Below are positions 53,601-60,557 of a DNA stretch of 64,000 nucleotides, in pieces; position 1 is the stretch's first letter; the number at the start of each line of letters is the position of its first letter. A model generated the notes under the pieces. It saw only the letters and a program-made list of their open reading frames with translations. It did not search any database and had not been told where the DNA came from. Source of the DNA: G963662655 sp963665015 (GTDB taxonomy: Bacteria; Cloacimonadota; Cloacimonadia; Cloacimonadales; JAIOQZ01); the NCBI GenBank assembly GCA_963665015.2, contig CAXXSY010000003.1, forward strand, positions 744,001-808,000. The letters are read 5' to 3'. Position numbers and translations under genes: made by a program.

Positions 53601-54350
53601 ATTGACGACGATCCGGGCATCATGGCCACCGCCTATAATCTCTATGACGGCATCACCGGGCTGACCGGCACCATGTCCGAGTACGGCGGAATGATCGAGT
53701 TCCATCCTTCCGTCGATCCGGGTGCCGCGACATCCACCGGCAACGAGATCGTACCGGAAATCGTCACGCTGGCACAATTCAACGCCGATTTCGAGGAATA
53801 CGAAGGCGAATTGATCACCGTTCTGAACGCCTCCTTCAGCGATACCGGTACATTCGAAAACGGTACCGTGTATGAGATATCGGATAACAGCCGCGCGACG
53901 GCGAATTTCCGTACCACGTTCTACGATGTCGATTATATCGGCACCAACATCCCGCTCGAATCCAGGAATATCACCTGCATTCCCAACTCGCGCTCGGACG
54001 GCAATTACCTGACCGCGCGCATGATCTCCGACCTCGATTCGAACGACGCGAACGAGAACACGAACGCGGTGGCTCTGACCGCCCTGATGGGCAACTATCC
54101 GAACCCGTTCAACCCCACCACCACCGTCCGCTTCGCCCTCAAGGAGAAATCGGATGTGACCGTCAAGGTCTATAACATCAAGGGACAGCTCGTCAACACG
54201 CTGGTGAACGGCAAGATGGACGCAGGAACGCACGACGTCACCTGGGAAGGCATCGACAGCCGGAATCGTCCGGTCGGTTCGGGCGTCTATATGTTCCGCA
54301 TGGTTACACCCGAATACGACAAGACCATCAAATCCCTGCTGCTGAAATAA
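50694..54350 (+). CDS. large secreted lamin-tail-domain protein with C-terminal sorting domain
   Basis: 1218 residues from MNWRILFLVLIMF (AAAGGAG, 6 bases upstream). Signal peptide, then LTD1 (about 20-175, VIINEIMYN...NEWVELYND), a HYDIN/ASPM-like beta domain (183-290), LTD2 (294-440), an OB-like domain (455-645, ending NFRTTFYDVDYIGTEIP), a second HYDIN-like domain (652-760), LTD3 (761-915), a second OB-like domain (921-1115) and the C-terminal NYPNPFNPTTTVRFAL...GQLVNTLV...SGVYMFRM...LLK domain. The HYDIN-LTD-OB set is duplicated, with long stretches of near identity between OB domains. LTD-OB combinations are often linked to secreted nucleases, but no nuclease motif is present. Probably exported and anchored via the C-terminal domain. 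Confidence 0.85.
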   Translation: MNWRILFLVLIMFSALGLGADVIINEIMYNTPGNDNEWVELYNDGEAAVDLEGWWMVDDDDAHPALVFPEGYSIPSGGYFTVAVSHHELADPFPFTPDYDWTSVSEWNLGNGSDTVNLYDPDDNLEDTVTYDDGDPWPSSPDGDGPSLELISPAMDNSLASSWQASYVDGGTPGAENSQAEAPILTIEPASYDFGTVEAGESYTTTLTIYNTGTQELTLQGVEYPTDEFDLNELDRNLELPQTIAVGGHITAMLSLVPNDPTRDFVFDDVITFTGNFETVEFSVGYTIVTESVGIVINEIMYNSASFDNEWVELYNDSDAAVSLDGWYMVDDDATHTALELPTDASIPANGYYTIAIYHDAQAEEFPFTPDFDATEICEWNLNNTSDTINLYGPDDNLEDYVTFADSGDWPTLPDGQGPSLELIDPTYDNTLGESWQASAADGGSPGAENSGGGQFIDVTNIAELRTQEQGSNIYRLTSEAIVTFQQSFRNQKWIQDGTGGILIDDDSGTMTTEYDLWDGITDITGTLTEYGGMLEFQPTEDPGEPTSGSNVITPEVVTLAQLTSNFDDYESELVKIIDLEFSDTGSFENGTVYEVSDPSGTYNFRTTFYDVDYIGTEIPTSATNVIGIPNSRTDGDYFSARYLSDFGTEGPALTVTPSSIAFGAVLLNETEMESFSMINSGTEDVTISAIGTQSAIFMVTADEEGNTFTFPFTIEPGESQVAYVWFTPEAVTTYDDHVTIASNIDDVVVTLSGSGSAGLADIVINEIMYNPSGDQGDDDFYEFLELYNNEDYDVDLSGWNFTAGIEFTFGDNVTLAAGGYLVLAKAPDSIEDYYSITGVYGPFDGNLGNSGELVQLADADGTVADYVEYADVAPWPTGPDGNGPSLELIDPADDNSLAESWQASSDLGGTPGAENSDGGQTIQVSNLGELRQQEVGSNVYVVTGEIILTYQQDYRGQKYFQDETAAILIDDDPGIMATAYNLYDGITGLTGTMSEYGGMIEFHPSVDPGAATSTGNEIVPEIVTLAQFNADFEEYEGELITVLNASFSDTGTFENGTVYEISDNSRATANFRTTFYDVDYIGTNIPLESRNITCIPNSRSDGNYLTARMISDLDSNDANENTNAVALTALMGNYPNPFNPTTTVRFALKEKSDVTVKVYNIKGQLVNTLVNGKMDAGTHDVTWEGIDSRNRPVGSGVYMFRMVTPEYDKTIKSLLLK

Positions 54351-54365
54351 CGGTACAATATACGA

Positions 54366-54396
54366 AACGCCCGTCCGAATCGGATGGGCGTTTTTT
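54366..54396 (+). terminator. rho-independent terminator
   Basis: ACGCCC-g-TCCG-aat-CGGA-t-GGGCGT stem followed by TTTTTT, 16 bases after the lamin-tail protein stop codon. Confidence 0.9.
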
Positions 54397-54404
54397 ATCT
54401 CTTG

Positions 54405-54539
54405 AAACCAAACTTCTGGATGTCCGACCGAAGGGAGGTCTTCCGAATGTTTGGTTTGTTTGTCTCGAAAGTCATCGGAGATTTTCGCAGGAAACCAACA
54501 TTCGGAAGAGTCACTGGCGTGACACATTCAGAAGTTGAT
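54405..54539. repeat. dispersed palindromic units (B then A)
   Basis: Unit B (54405-54457) has perfect ends AAACCAAAC / GTTTGGTTT and core CCGACCGAAGGGAGG. Unit A (54494-54539) repeats the 47538 unit almost exactly, including the TCAC-tggc-GTGA hairpin. They begin directly behind the terminator of the lamin-tail gene. Confidence 0.8.
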
Positions 54540-54612
54540 TTTCAGAGCGAGCAGGAATAGCAAGCTACTCAATGGAACGATCGCACATTTATATCGCACC
54601 ATCACTTTTTCA

Positions 54613-54640
54613 TTGACGGCATCCGAACGAAGTTCATAAT
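54613..54640 (+). promoter_or_regulatory. sigma-70-type promoter for ridA
   Basis: TTGACG at 54613-54618, 16-base spacer, CATAAT at 54635-54640; the gene starts at 54672 behind AAGGAG. Confidence 0.55.
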
Positions 54641-54671
54641 CCTGCCATAGACACAACGACAAGGAGACAAC

Positions 54672-55043
54672 ATGAAATCGATCAGTACCCACCGAGCACC
54701 CGCAGCGATTGGACCGTATTCTCAGGCAGTATGCAAGAACGGCATGGTATTCATCTCCGGACAGATCGGGATGGACCCCGCGACAGGCGAACTTCTTCCC
54801 ACCTTCGAGGAGCAGGTGAGCCAGACCATGCGCAATCTGAAGAATATCCTCGAGGAAAACAACATGGGCATGGGCAGCGTTCTGAAGGCGACGGTCTTTC
54901 TGATCGACATGGCGTCGTATCCGAGATTCAACGATATCTACAAATCCTTCTTCGAGGATCCGTACCCCGCGCGCGAGGTGGTGCAGGTCGGCGCGCTTCC
55001 GAAAGGCGCTGAGGTCGAGATTTCCATGATCGCGATGGAGTAA
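54672..55043 (+). CDS. ridA: RidA family 2-iminobutanoate/2-iminopropanoate deaminase
   Basis: 123 residues with AAGGAGACAAC before ATG. The family signature is ISTHRAPAAIGPYSQAV at the N-terminus, FISGQIGMDPATGEL, and YPAREVVQVGALPKGAEVEI at the C-terminus, where Arg101 binds the substrate carboxylate and Glu116 corresponds to the active-site glutamate. The trimeric enzyme hydrolyses reactive enamines/imines formed by PLP dehydratases. Single-gene unit with its own promoter; no functional link to neighbours visible. Confidence 0.96.
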   Translation: MKSISTHRAPAAIGPYSQAVCKNGMVFISGQIGMDPATGELLPTFEEQVSQTMRNLKNILEENNMGMGSVLKATVFLIDMASYPRFNDIYKSFFEDPYPAREVVQVGALPKGAEVEISMIAME

Positions 55044-55410
55044 TGTAACACGATTTGACCCGATCCGTGTAGCCTCGGTGTCCTCGTGATATGCGAGCCC
55101 ATGAACCATCCGGAACATTGGTGAGATTGAGACGATAACATGTGTAGCCCATGGTGTGAACCATGGGTTTGAGGAATAAAAAGAATCCGTCAATCATCTT
55201 CCGCGGAAGATGATTGACGGATTCTTATGTTTCTCGCGTGTTTTATATTACCCATGGTTCACACCATGGGCTACACATGATCTGGTGAGAAACGATCCTC
55301 ATGACACCATGGGCTATACATGATCTGAGGGGGCACCAATACTCATGCACATGGGTTACGCATGTTTTGGTGGGCATCAATCCATGAAACACCATGGATC
55401 GCACATGATT
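55044..55410. repeat. nested palindrome and degenerate tandem repeat array
   Basis: The centre is a perfect 46-bp palindrome (55181-55226, arms meeting at CCG/CGG without a loop). It is enclosed by perfect 30-bp inverted arms, 55139-55168 and 55250-55279, beginning CATGTGTAGCCCATGG. Right of it, about four degenerate units of roughly 43 bp repeat CACCATGGGCTACACATGAT (55262, 55305, 55350 and 55391 approximately); to the left, unit remnants appear in the opposite orientation (GAGCCCATGAACCAT at 55096). No protein reading is convincing. Confidence 0.85.
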
Positions 55411-55531
55411 TGAATCGAGAGAAGGCCAACCTGGAAAAAGTTTCCGGTTTCGGATGGAAACAAACGGAATTTTCCCGAGGGATTTTTCGGCGGTAATCAC
55501 GTAACTCCTTATATACCATGCCAAACGATTT

Positions 55532-55547
55532 TGGCATAGCAGTTGCA
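55532..55547 (+). promoter_or_regulatory. sigma-54 (RpoN) type promoter of the flagellar operon
   Basis: TGGCAT-agcag-TTGCA has the GG and GC dinucleotides separated by exactly 10 bases as required for the -24/-12 element. An 8-bp inverted repeat ATGCCAAA-cgat-TTTGGCAT (55518-55537) overlaps the -24 box. flgB starts 22 bases further on. Sigma-54 control of basal-body genes is known in several phyla. Confidence 0.72.
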
Positions 55548-55569
55548 TCTTACCCGCTCGGAGGTTATC

Positions 55570-55995
55570 ATGATCTCAAGATTTTTATTCGAGCGGATAT
55601 CAGTGCCAGACCTGGAAAAAAGTCTGGATGCTTACTCGTTGCGTCAGAAGGCGATTTCAAACAACATCGCCAACGTGAACACGCCTTGCTATCGAGCGCG
55701 CAAGGTGTCGTTCGAGGACGAATATCAGAAACATATCCGGAAACACAATGTCCCGGACGGACAGACTAATCCGCGTCATATCCCCATAGGAACGCGCAAT
55801 CTGAGCGAAGTGCAGCCGCGAGTCGAGTTCAGCGAAAGCACCCGTAACGACAGTGCGATCAACAACGTGGATATCGACAAGGAAATGGCCGAACTCGCGA
55901 AGAACAATATCCGCTTCGAGATGAATGTCAACCTCCTGAAGAAGAAGTTCGCAAACCTCAATTCGAGCATCAAGGGAACGCCGGTAACCGGCTAA
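55570..55995 (+). CDS. flgB: flagellar basal-body rod protein FlgB
   Basis: 141 residues from MISRFLFERI, preceded by GGAGG at 5 bases. The conserved proximal-rod signature SLRQKAISNNIANVNTPCYR is at residues about 23-42, and FEMNVNLLKKKFANLNSSIK forms the C-terminal helix. FlgB is an axial rod component assembled in the periplasm after export by the flagellar type III apparatus; no cleavable signal is expected. First gene of the flgB-flgC-orf100-fliEFGHI operon. Confidence 0.95.
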   Translation: MISRFLFERISVPDLEKSLDAYSLRQKAISNNIANVNTPCYRARKVSFEDEYQKHIRKHNVPDGQTNPRHIPIGTRNLSEVQPRVEFSESTRNDSAINNVDIDKEMAELAKNNIRFEMNVNLLKKKFANLNSSIKGTPVTG

Positions 55996-56005
55996 GGAGG
56001 ATTGA

Positions 56006-56503
56006 ATGCTGAAATCGTTGTTTAACGCGATCGACATCAGCTCGTCGGGCATATCGGTCCAGCGCACGAGGATGAACACCATTTCCGAAAACATCGCCAA
56101 CGCGGAAACCACGCGCACCCCGGAGGGCGAGGCCTATCGCCGCAAGATACCGGTGGTGCAGTCGGGAGCCGAAAACGAGCGTTTTCAGACCATCCTGCAC
56201 GACACCGTCCTGAAGATGAGCCGCACCGATGGCGAGCACATGGAAGAAGTGCCTTTCGAGCGCAAAGACAAGTGTTGCTCCGCCGGTGTGCACGTCTCGG
56301 AGATTCTCCGTGACCCGTCTCCGTTTCGGATGGAGTACGATCCCTCGCATCCCGATGCCGATGAGAATGGCTATGTCGCCATGCCCAACGTAAACATCAT
56401 TCAGGAAATGACCGATCTGATCTCGGCGACGAGATCGTTCGAAGCCAACGTAACCGCGATCAACAGCACCAAAGAGATGCTGCGGAAAGCGATCAAGCTG
56501 TAG
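56006..56503 (+). CDS. flgC: flagellar basal-body rod protein FlgC
   Basis: 165 residues with AAGGAGG upstream. N-terminal rod signature ISSSGISVQRTRMNTISENI plus ANAETTRTPEGEAYRRK, and C-terminal EYDPSHPDADENGYVAMPNV then ATRSFEANVTAINSTKEMLR, the terminal rod/hook motif. Slightly longer than E. coli FlgC (134) because of a middle insertion with a CC pair. Axial rod component. Confidence 0.96.
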   Translation: MLKSLFNAIDISSSGISVQRTRMNTISENIANAETTRTPEGEAYRRKIPVVQSGAENERFQTILHDTVLKMSRTDGEHMEEVPFERKDKCCSAGVHVSEILRDPSPFRMEYDPSHPDADENGYVAMPNVNIIQEMTDLISATRSFEANVTAINSTKEMLRKAIKL

Positions 56504-56517
56504 GACGGGAGTAGATT

Positions 56518-56820
56518 ATGTCGTTAACGGTAAACCATCCGACGACCGGCGCGATTTCCGCCGCCGTCCAGAACGTCGTCCGCAGCTACGAGAACAACAG
56601 CCGTATTTCCGAGAACCGAAAGGCGCAGGTCGAAAACAGGACGAAACAGCGTCAGTTCGCGGTTTCCTCGGGTGAGCTCAGGAATATTCTCAGCGATGAT
56701 GAAAAAAAGGTGTTGCACGAAGTCTTCGGAGACGATAAATTAGTAGTGCAAGGAAAATCTTTCATCGCGAGGAATGATCCGGCTGTGATGATCGGTTCGA
56801 AGCTGGATATTCGATTGTAA
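56518..56820 (+). CDS. small protein of unknown function between flgC and fliE
   Basis: 100 residues, basic in the middle and predicted helical (NVVRSYENNSRISENRKAQV, then FAVSSGELRNILSDDEKKVL). No signal peptide or membrane span. The part LSDDEKKVLHEVFGDDKLVV resembles a short helix-turn-helix of EF-hand-like length but has no calcium loop. The C-terminus is VMIGSKLDIRL. It lies 14 bases after flgC and 13 before fliE, so it is certainly co-transcribed. Not recognised; a basal-body chaperone or rod-assembly factor is possible from position only. Confidence 0.75.
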   Translation: MSLTVNHPTTGAISAAVQNVVRSYENNSRISENRKAQVENRTKQRQFAVSSGELRNILSDDEKKVLHEVFGDDKLVVQGKSFIARNDPAVMIGSKLDIRL

Positions 56821-56833
56821 CGGAGAGAGACAG

Positions 56834-57145
56834 ATGACGGATCCAAGGATTCAAGCATTACAGCAGATGCGCGACCTGACGAGTCAGGCGGCTTCCGGCA
56901 AGGCGCAGTCTCAGGATATACCCGAGATGTCCTTCAAGGATATGATGAAGAATTATATCGAGGAAGCTAACGACATGCAGGTTGAAGCCGATGACAGCAT
57001 TCGCGGGATTATCGCCGGTGAGGACATCGATCCCCATCAGGTGATGCTCGCCGTGGAGAAGGCCAACATGAGCTTCAATCTGGTCATGCAGATTCGCAAC
57101 AAGATGCTGGAGGCTTACAAGGAAGTGATCAAAACGTCGGTTTAG
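56834..57145 (+). CDS. fliE: flagellar hook-basal body complex protein FliE
   Basis: 103 residues. The FliE C-terminal signature is present: DPHQVMLAVEKANMSFNLVM then QIRNKMLEAYKEVIKTSV. The N-terminal half has FKDMMKNYIEEANDMQVEAD. FliE links the MS ring to the proximal rod and is the first rod protein exported. Position between the rod genes and fliF is the usual order. GGAGAGAGACAG precedes the start. Confidence 0.95.
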   Translation: MTDPRIQALQQMRDLTSQAASGKAQSQDIPEMSFKDMMKNYIEEANDMQVEADDSIRGIIAGEDIDPHQVMLAVEKANMSFNLVMQIRNKMLEAYKEVIKTSV

Positions 57146-57186
57146 TCTCCTGAAGTTCTCTAATTACCAAAACGTGAGTCGGGATT

Positions 57187-58788
57187 ATGAAAGAGTTTCT
57201 TGCAGATTTCAGGAAAAAAGCATCTGAGATTTATCAGCGCCTCGAGATGAGGCAGAAGATCGTCCTCGGATCGCTGTTCATTTTAACCATCGTCGCCTTT
57301 GTCTGGCTGATATCCTGGAGTACCAAAGTCGAGTACGGTTTGTTGTTCGGCAACATGGACCCCAAGGAAGCGGCCAAAACGATCGAGAAGCTGGACGAGC
57401 TTAAGATCGAATATCGTATTTCCGACGGTGGAGGCACCATCCTCATCCCCCGCGACCAGGTCTATGAGACCCGTATCAAGCTGGCTTCCGAGGGTATTCT
57501 CACCCAGGGTGGAACCGGATACGAGATTTTTGACAAATCGAATTTGGGCGTTACGGAAAAGGTGCAGAATATCAATTTTCAGCGCGCGCTCGAGGGCGAA
57601 TTGCAACGCACCATCCGCGCGATCAACGGAATCGAGTTCGTGCGCGTACATCTGGTGTTTCCCGAAGAACGCCTCTTCAAAGAGGACCAGAAGGAGCCGT
57701 CCGCGTCCGTTTTCCTGCGGGTCAAGCAGAAACTGAACGCAAACCAGGTCAGCGGAATCACGAACCTGATCGCCTCCGCGGTGGAAGGTCTGGAGATCAG
57801 CCGTGTCAGCATTACCGATCAGGACGGGCAGGAACTGACCGAGCACTATGACGACTCCGTGGCGGGGCTCTCGAACTACCAGATGACCCTGCAACGCAAG
57901 GTCGAAGACTATTTGAAACGTAAGATACAGGCGCAACTGAACAATATTCTCGAGCCGGGTAATTCCGATGTCCGGGTCAGCGCCGACTTGAATTTCGACA
58001 CCATCGAAACCACGACCGAGAAGTACGATCCCGAAAGCCGTGTGGCGCGGTCGGAAGAGATCGAGACCACGCAGCAGGCGGATCGCGCGGACAGCACATC
58101 CGCCGCCACCGAGCACCTGATCAGCAACTACGAGATCAACCGCACCGTGCAGCACATCACCAACCAGGTGGGCAACATCAAGCGCCTGTCCGTTTCGGTG
58201 GTGGTAAACCACGCGGTCTCGGTGGAGCAGATCGACGGCGAGATCAAGCGGGACTTCACCGCACGTACGCCGGACGAGCTTTCGAAGATCGAATCGCTTG
58301 TTCGCAGCGCGGTGGGCTTCGACGCGACGCGCGGCGACCAGATCGTGGTCAGCAACATGCGTTTCGACGACGCACAGCAAGAATACGAGCGTATGATGCG
58401 GGAGGAGGACATCCGACGTCAGGAACTCCTGGACATGGTCGAGAAGGGCGTCGTACTGCTCATCCTCGTGATCCTTCTTCTGGCACTGTTCTCGCAGTTC
58501 CGCAAAATCTTCGCGCGTCCTGCTGATGAATCGGAAGAGAGCCTTGCATTGCGTCCTGCCATGATTTCAGGTGAAGCCGAACGCGAGGGATTCTATCCGG
58601 AAGGCGAGGAAGGTATGCCGATGGGTGAAGGAAGAATCGCATACAGCTTCAAGCCTATGAAGGATATTGAAATCGAGCAAACCGAAGATCAGCTCTTGCA
58701 GGATGCGGTGAAGAAATTCATCATCGACCATCCCGATATTGCGGTGAAACTGATCAAGAGCTGGCTGATCGAGAAGGAGATGAAATAA
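57187..58788 (+). CDS. fliF: flagellar M-ring protein FliF
   Basis: 533 residues. N-terminal membrane span (about 25-43, IVLGSLFILTIVAFVWLISW), ring-building domains with YGLLFGNMDPKEAAKTIEKL, GTILIPRDQVYETRIKLASE, and FVRVHLVFPEERLF...SASVFLRVK, then a long periplasmic segment and a second span near residue 420-440 (VVLLILVILLLALFSQFRKI). The last 50 residues (IEQTEDQLLQDAVKKFIIDH) form the FliG-binding tail. It forms the MS ring in the inner membrane. The stop overlaps the fliG ATG (TAATG). Confidence 0.96.
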   Translation: MKEFLADFRKKASEIYQRLEMRQKIVLGSLFILTIVAFVWLISWSTKVEYGLLFGNMDPKEAAKTIEKLDELKIEYRISDGGGTILIPRDQVYETRIKLASEGILTQGGTGYEIFDKSNLGVTEKVQNINFQRALEGELQRTIRAINGIEFVRVHLVFPEERLFKEDQKEPSASVFLRVKQKLNANQVSGITNLIASAVEGLEISRVSITDQDGQELTEHYDDSVAGLSNYQMTLQRKVEDYLKRKIQAQLNNILEPGNSDVRVSADLNFDTIETTTEKYDPESRVARSEEIETTQQADRADSTSAATEHLISNYEINRTVQHITNQVGNIKRLSVSVVVNHAVSVEQIDGEIKRDFTARTPDELSKIESLVRSAVGFDATRGDQIVVSNMRFDDAQQEYERMMREEDIRRQELLDMVEKGVVLLILVILLLALFSQFRKIFARPADESEESLALRPAMISGEAEREGFYPEGEEGMPMGEGRIAYSFKPMKDIEIEQTEDQLLQDAVKKFIIDHPDIAVKLIKSWLIEKEMK

Positions 58789-59861
58789 TGGAAGACAAAG
58801 CGCAAAACCAAAACGTCCCTCTCGATTTCGGGATAACGCCGGATCGAATCGAAGAATACCGCAAGATATTGAAGAAATTCTCCGGCGCTCACAAAGCGGC
58901 TATCCTGATGATTGGACTGGGCAAGGAAGCCTCCGCATCGCTACTCCAGCATATGAGCGGAGAAGACGTGGAAGAGGTGACCGCGCGCATCGCGACCACC
59001 TCCTCCGTCGAACCCAAGATCACCGAAGCCGTGTTCGAGGAATTTTACGAAATGGTCAAGGCGCAGCAATACATTTCGCTGGGCGGCATCGAGTACGCCC
59101 GTGAGGTGTTGGAAGACGCTGTCGGCGATATCCGGGCCATGGAGATAATCAAGAAGATACAGCGCTTGATGCAGGTCCGTGGTTTCAACGTGCTGAAGCA
59201 GGTCGATTCCACGCAGCTCCTCACCTTCATTCAGAAGGAGCACCCGCAGACCATCGCGCTGGTTCTTACCCAACTCGAACCGACCCAGGCGGCCAATGTG
59301 ATCGCCGAACTGCCCGAAGACCTCCGCAACGATGTGGTCATGCGCTTCGCAACCATGGAGCGCGTCTCGCAGGATATGATCGAGACGGTCGAACGCGTGC
59401 TGGAAGACCGTATCGACTTCAGCCAGCAGGGAACCAAGTTCGGTGGCGTCTCCGCCGCGGCCGAGATTATCAACATGGTCGGATCCACGACCGAGCGCTC
59501 CATCCTCGAGGCTGTGGCCGCCAAGGATCCGAAGCTCGCGACCGAGATCAAGAACCTCATGTTTGTCTTCGAAGATATCCTCTACCTCGACGACCGCACA
59601 ATACAGAAAATTCTGCGCGACATCGACCAGAAAGACCTGGCACTTGCTCTCAAGGGCGCCAACGACGATGTGCAGGACAAGATATTCAACAACATCTCGG
59701 AGCGTGCCGCCAGCATCATCCAGGAGGAAATGGAATATGCCGGTCCGGTGCGGCTGCGTGACGTGGAGAACGCGCGTCAGAACATCCTGGATGTGATCCG
59801 CAAGCTGGAAGAGCTTGGTGAGATTCAGCTTACCAAGGGTGGCGAGGACTTCATCGAGTAA
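58788..59861 (+). CDS. fliG: flagellar motor switch protein FliG
   Basis: 357 residues, a little longer than the usual 330-340 owing to an N-terminal extension. FliG landmarks: AAILMIGLGKEASASLLQHM (domain N), LTFIQKEHPQTIALVLTQLE (EHPQT of the middle domain), and LMFVFEDILYLDDRTIQKIL with charged torque helix residues (ISERAASIIQEEMEYAGPVR) in domain C. It couples MotA to rotor rotation in the C ring. The upstream overlap with fliF indicates translational coupling, as the two bind directly. Confidence 0.97.
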   Translation: MEDKAQNQNVPLDFGITPDRIEEYRKILKKFSGAHKAAILMIGLGKEASASLLQHMSGEDVEEVTARIATTSSVEPKITEAVFEEFYEMVKAQQYISLGGIEYAREVLEDAVGDIRAMEIIKKIQRLMQVRGFNVLKQVDSTQLLTFIQKEHPQTIALVLTQLEPTQAANVIAELPEDLRNDVVMRFATMERVSQDMIETVERVLEDRIDFSQQGTKFGGVSAAAEIINMVGSTTERSILEAVAAKDPKLATEIKNLMFVFEDILYLDDRTIQKILRDIDQKDLALALKGANDDVQDKIFNNISERAASIIQEEMEYAGPVRLRDVENARQNILDVIRKLEELGEIQLTKGGEDFIE

Positions 59862-59870
59862 GGGTAAGCC

Positions 59871-60548
59871 ATGCATGAGATGAAAGTAAAGTCCGATTTT
59901 CCGGTGAAGAGCGCCCGGATTGCCTCTCATAAGGAAGATATTTCCCCAGGAGCAGTCCGGTCGCTCGACAGCGACATCACAAAAAGGATTTTCCAGCGAG
60001 AGCTGAACAAGGCGCAGCAGCAGTTCGTCCATCAGCTTCAACAGGAAAAGCAGAAGGCATACGATCAGGGATTTCAGGAGGGGCTCAAGCAGTCCGAGCA
60101 GAAATACCACGAGCAGTTCAATAAATCGTTTCAGATTCTGAAGAAGATCGCCGATAAATTCCACCGCGAAATGGACACTATCTACGAGACCGAGGAACAC
60201 GAGATGATGTCGCTGATCCTCGATATCTCGCGCAAGGTGACCGACCTCGAGATCGAGCTCAATCCGGAAATCATCCTCACCATCCTGAAGAAGGGGCTGA
60301 ACCAGATCAACGACAACCGGTCTATAAAAATCCACGTCAATCGCAAGGATTGGGAGCTCGTCAAAGAGAATCTCGACGCGATTCGAATGCAGGTCGATCT
60401 GCCGGACGACGTCGAGATCGTTTCGTCTCCGCGTGTCGAGCCCGGCGGATGCGTGATCGAGACAACCAACGGCTCGGTGGATGCCAGCATCGACACCCAG
60501 TTTCAGGAAATCCGACGAAAACTGCTCAAAGAAGACGCGGCCGAATAG
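59871..60548 (+). CDS. fliH: flagellar assembly protein FliH
   Basis: 225 residues. An N-terminal helical half rich in Gln/Glu (RELNKAQQQFVHQLQQEKQK, QGFQEGLKQSEQKYHEQFNK) forms the coiled-coil stalk; the C-terminal half (IKIHVNRKDWELVKENLDAI, VEPGGCVIETTNGSVDASID) matches the FliH/YscL/V-ATPase-E globular domain, with the invariant PGGCVIET turn. It is the peripheral regulator of the FliI ATPase and docks it to the C ring. Ends 9 bases before fliI. Confidence 0.93.
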   Translation: MHEMKVKSDFPVKSARIASHKEDISPGAVRSLDSDITKRIFQRELNKAQQQFVHQLQQEKQKAYDQGFQEGLKQSEQKYHEQFNKSFQILKKIADKFHREMDTIYETEEHEMMSLILDISRKVTDLEIELNPEIILTILKKGLNQINDNRSIKIHVNRKDWELVKENLDAIRMQVDLPDDVEIVSSPRVEPGGCVIETTNGSVDASIDTQFQEIRRKLLKEDAAE

Positions 60549-60557
60549 GATAGCGGC

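Noticed and set aside
55262..55410. CRISPR-like repeat array
   Set aside because: Units are contiguous and degenerate with no unique spacers, and no cas genes are present.
55243..55548. Minus-strand frame of about 100 codons over the palindrome array
   Set aside because: Its Cys/His/Trp/Met-rich sequence just reflects translation of repeat units (CATGGGCTACACATG), there is no start signal, and the frame ends within the flagellar promoter.
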